A stretch of 5,185 nucleotides of DNA from an uncultured Clostridia bacterium (lineage in GTDB: Bacteria; Bacillota; Clostridia; Oscillospirales; Ruminococcaceae): contig CAMEQX010000123.1 in the NCBI GenBank assembly GCA_945933905.1, positions 1 through 5,185 on the forward strand, written 5' to 3'. Below are positions 5,085 to 5,185 of this stretch, piece after piece. Numbering within the stretch: the stretch's first letter is position 1; every line of letters starts with the position of its first letter. The position numbers and the translations under genes were made by a program. The notes beneath the pieces were generated by a model. The model was not told the DNA's origin, did not search any database, and was given only the letters and a program-made list of their open reading frames with translations.

Positions 5085-5185
5085 ATGAAGCTAGCAGAAG
5101 CGCTGAATTTACGCGCGGATATCGTCAAAAGAATAAATCTGCTCAACGTTCGTCTTATGAACAACGCGCTCGTACAAGAGGGCGA
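5085..5185 (+). CDS. DIP1984-family protein (3'-truncated)
   Basis: The first 33 codons of a gene running off the right edge. The visible peptide begins MKLAEALNLRADIVKRINLL and continues NVRLMNNALVQEG. This matches the N-terminal pattern of the DIP1984 family (sometimes labelled septicolysin-like; about 150 residues), whose members typically start MKLAEALxxRADLxxRIxxL and then have NNAxVQEGE. The segment looks like an amphipathic, coiled-coil-like helix. The molecular function is not established; the septicolysin label should not be read as evidence of toxin activity. No separate promoter is apparent in the 59 bases after glgP, so expression may depend on readthrough past the hairpin. The assignment rests on a short stretch, but the motif is distinctive. 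Confidence 0.8.
   Translation, partial: MKLAEALNLRADIVKRINLLNVRLMNNALVQEG

Overview
The window looks like chromosomal housekeeping DNA from a low-to-mid-GC Firmicute of class Clostridia, probably close to Oscillospiraceae/Ruminococcaceae. The reasons are a RicT (YaaT/PSP1-type) protein, a small DUF6472-like protein, a DIP1984-like protein, strong AGGAG ribosome sites and AT-rich intergenic stretches. I place it by protein character alone, so genus level is not supported. All five genes are on the + strand, and two of them are cut by the window edges.

Layout: (1) 1-783 is the C-terminal ~260 codons of a RicT/YaaT-like PSP1 protein. (2) 784-1215 is a 432-base gene-free stretch. It holds a CG-alternating palindrome followed by T-rich DNA (possible terminator), then a T/G-rich, repeat-rich segment in which a perfect 17-bp direct repeat flanks an imperfect inverted repeat, and finally a possible promoter and a clear ribosome binding site. 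(3) 1216-2241 is a family GT4 glycosyltransferase, followed after 9 bases by a 57-residue cysteine-rich protein (2251-2424) that is easy to miss. A textbook intrinsic terminator (2446-2480) closes this two-gene unit. (4) A near-consensus sigma-A promoter (2548-2576) drives a complete 798-residue alpha-glucan phosphorylase (glgP/malP type, 2629-5025). (5) A strong hairpin without a T-run (5036-5063) separates it from the start of a DIP1984-like gene (5085 to the edge).

The genes do not form one pathway. RicT acts in RNA-processing and differentiation control, the GT4 enzyme probably makes a glycolipid or other glycoconjugate, and the phosphorylase mobilises storage glucan to glucose-1-phosphate. 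The small Cys-rich protein and the DIP1984-like protein have no established function that I can assign. I see no mobile-element gene, CRISPR array, tRNA, rRNA, toxin-antitoxin pair or defence system, and nothing that amounts to a new multi-gene system. The most noteworthy items are the repeat element at about 936-1128, the coupled small Cys-rich protein, and the leader and intergenic palindromes around the phosphorylase gene.
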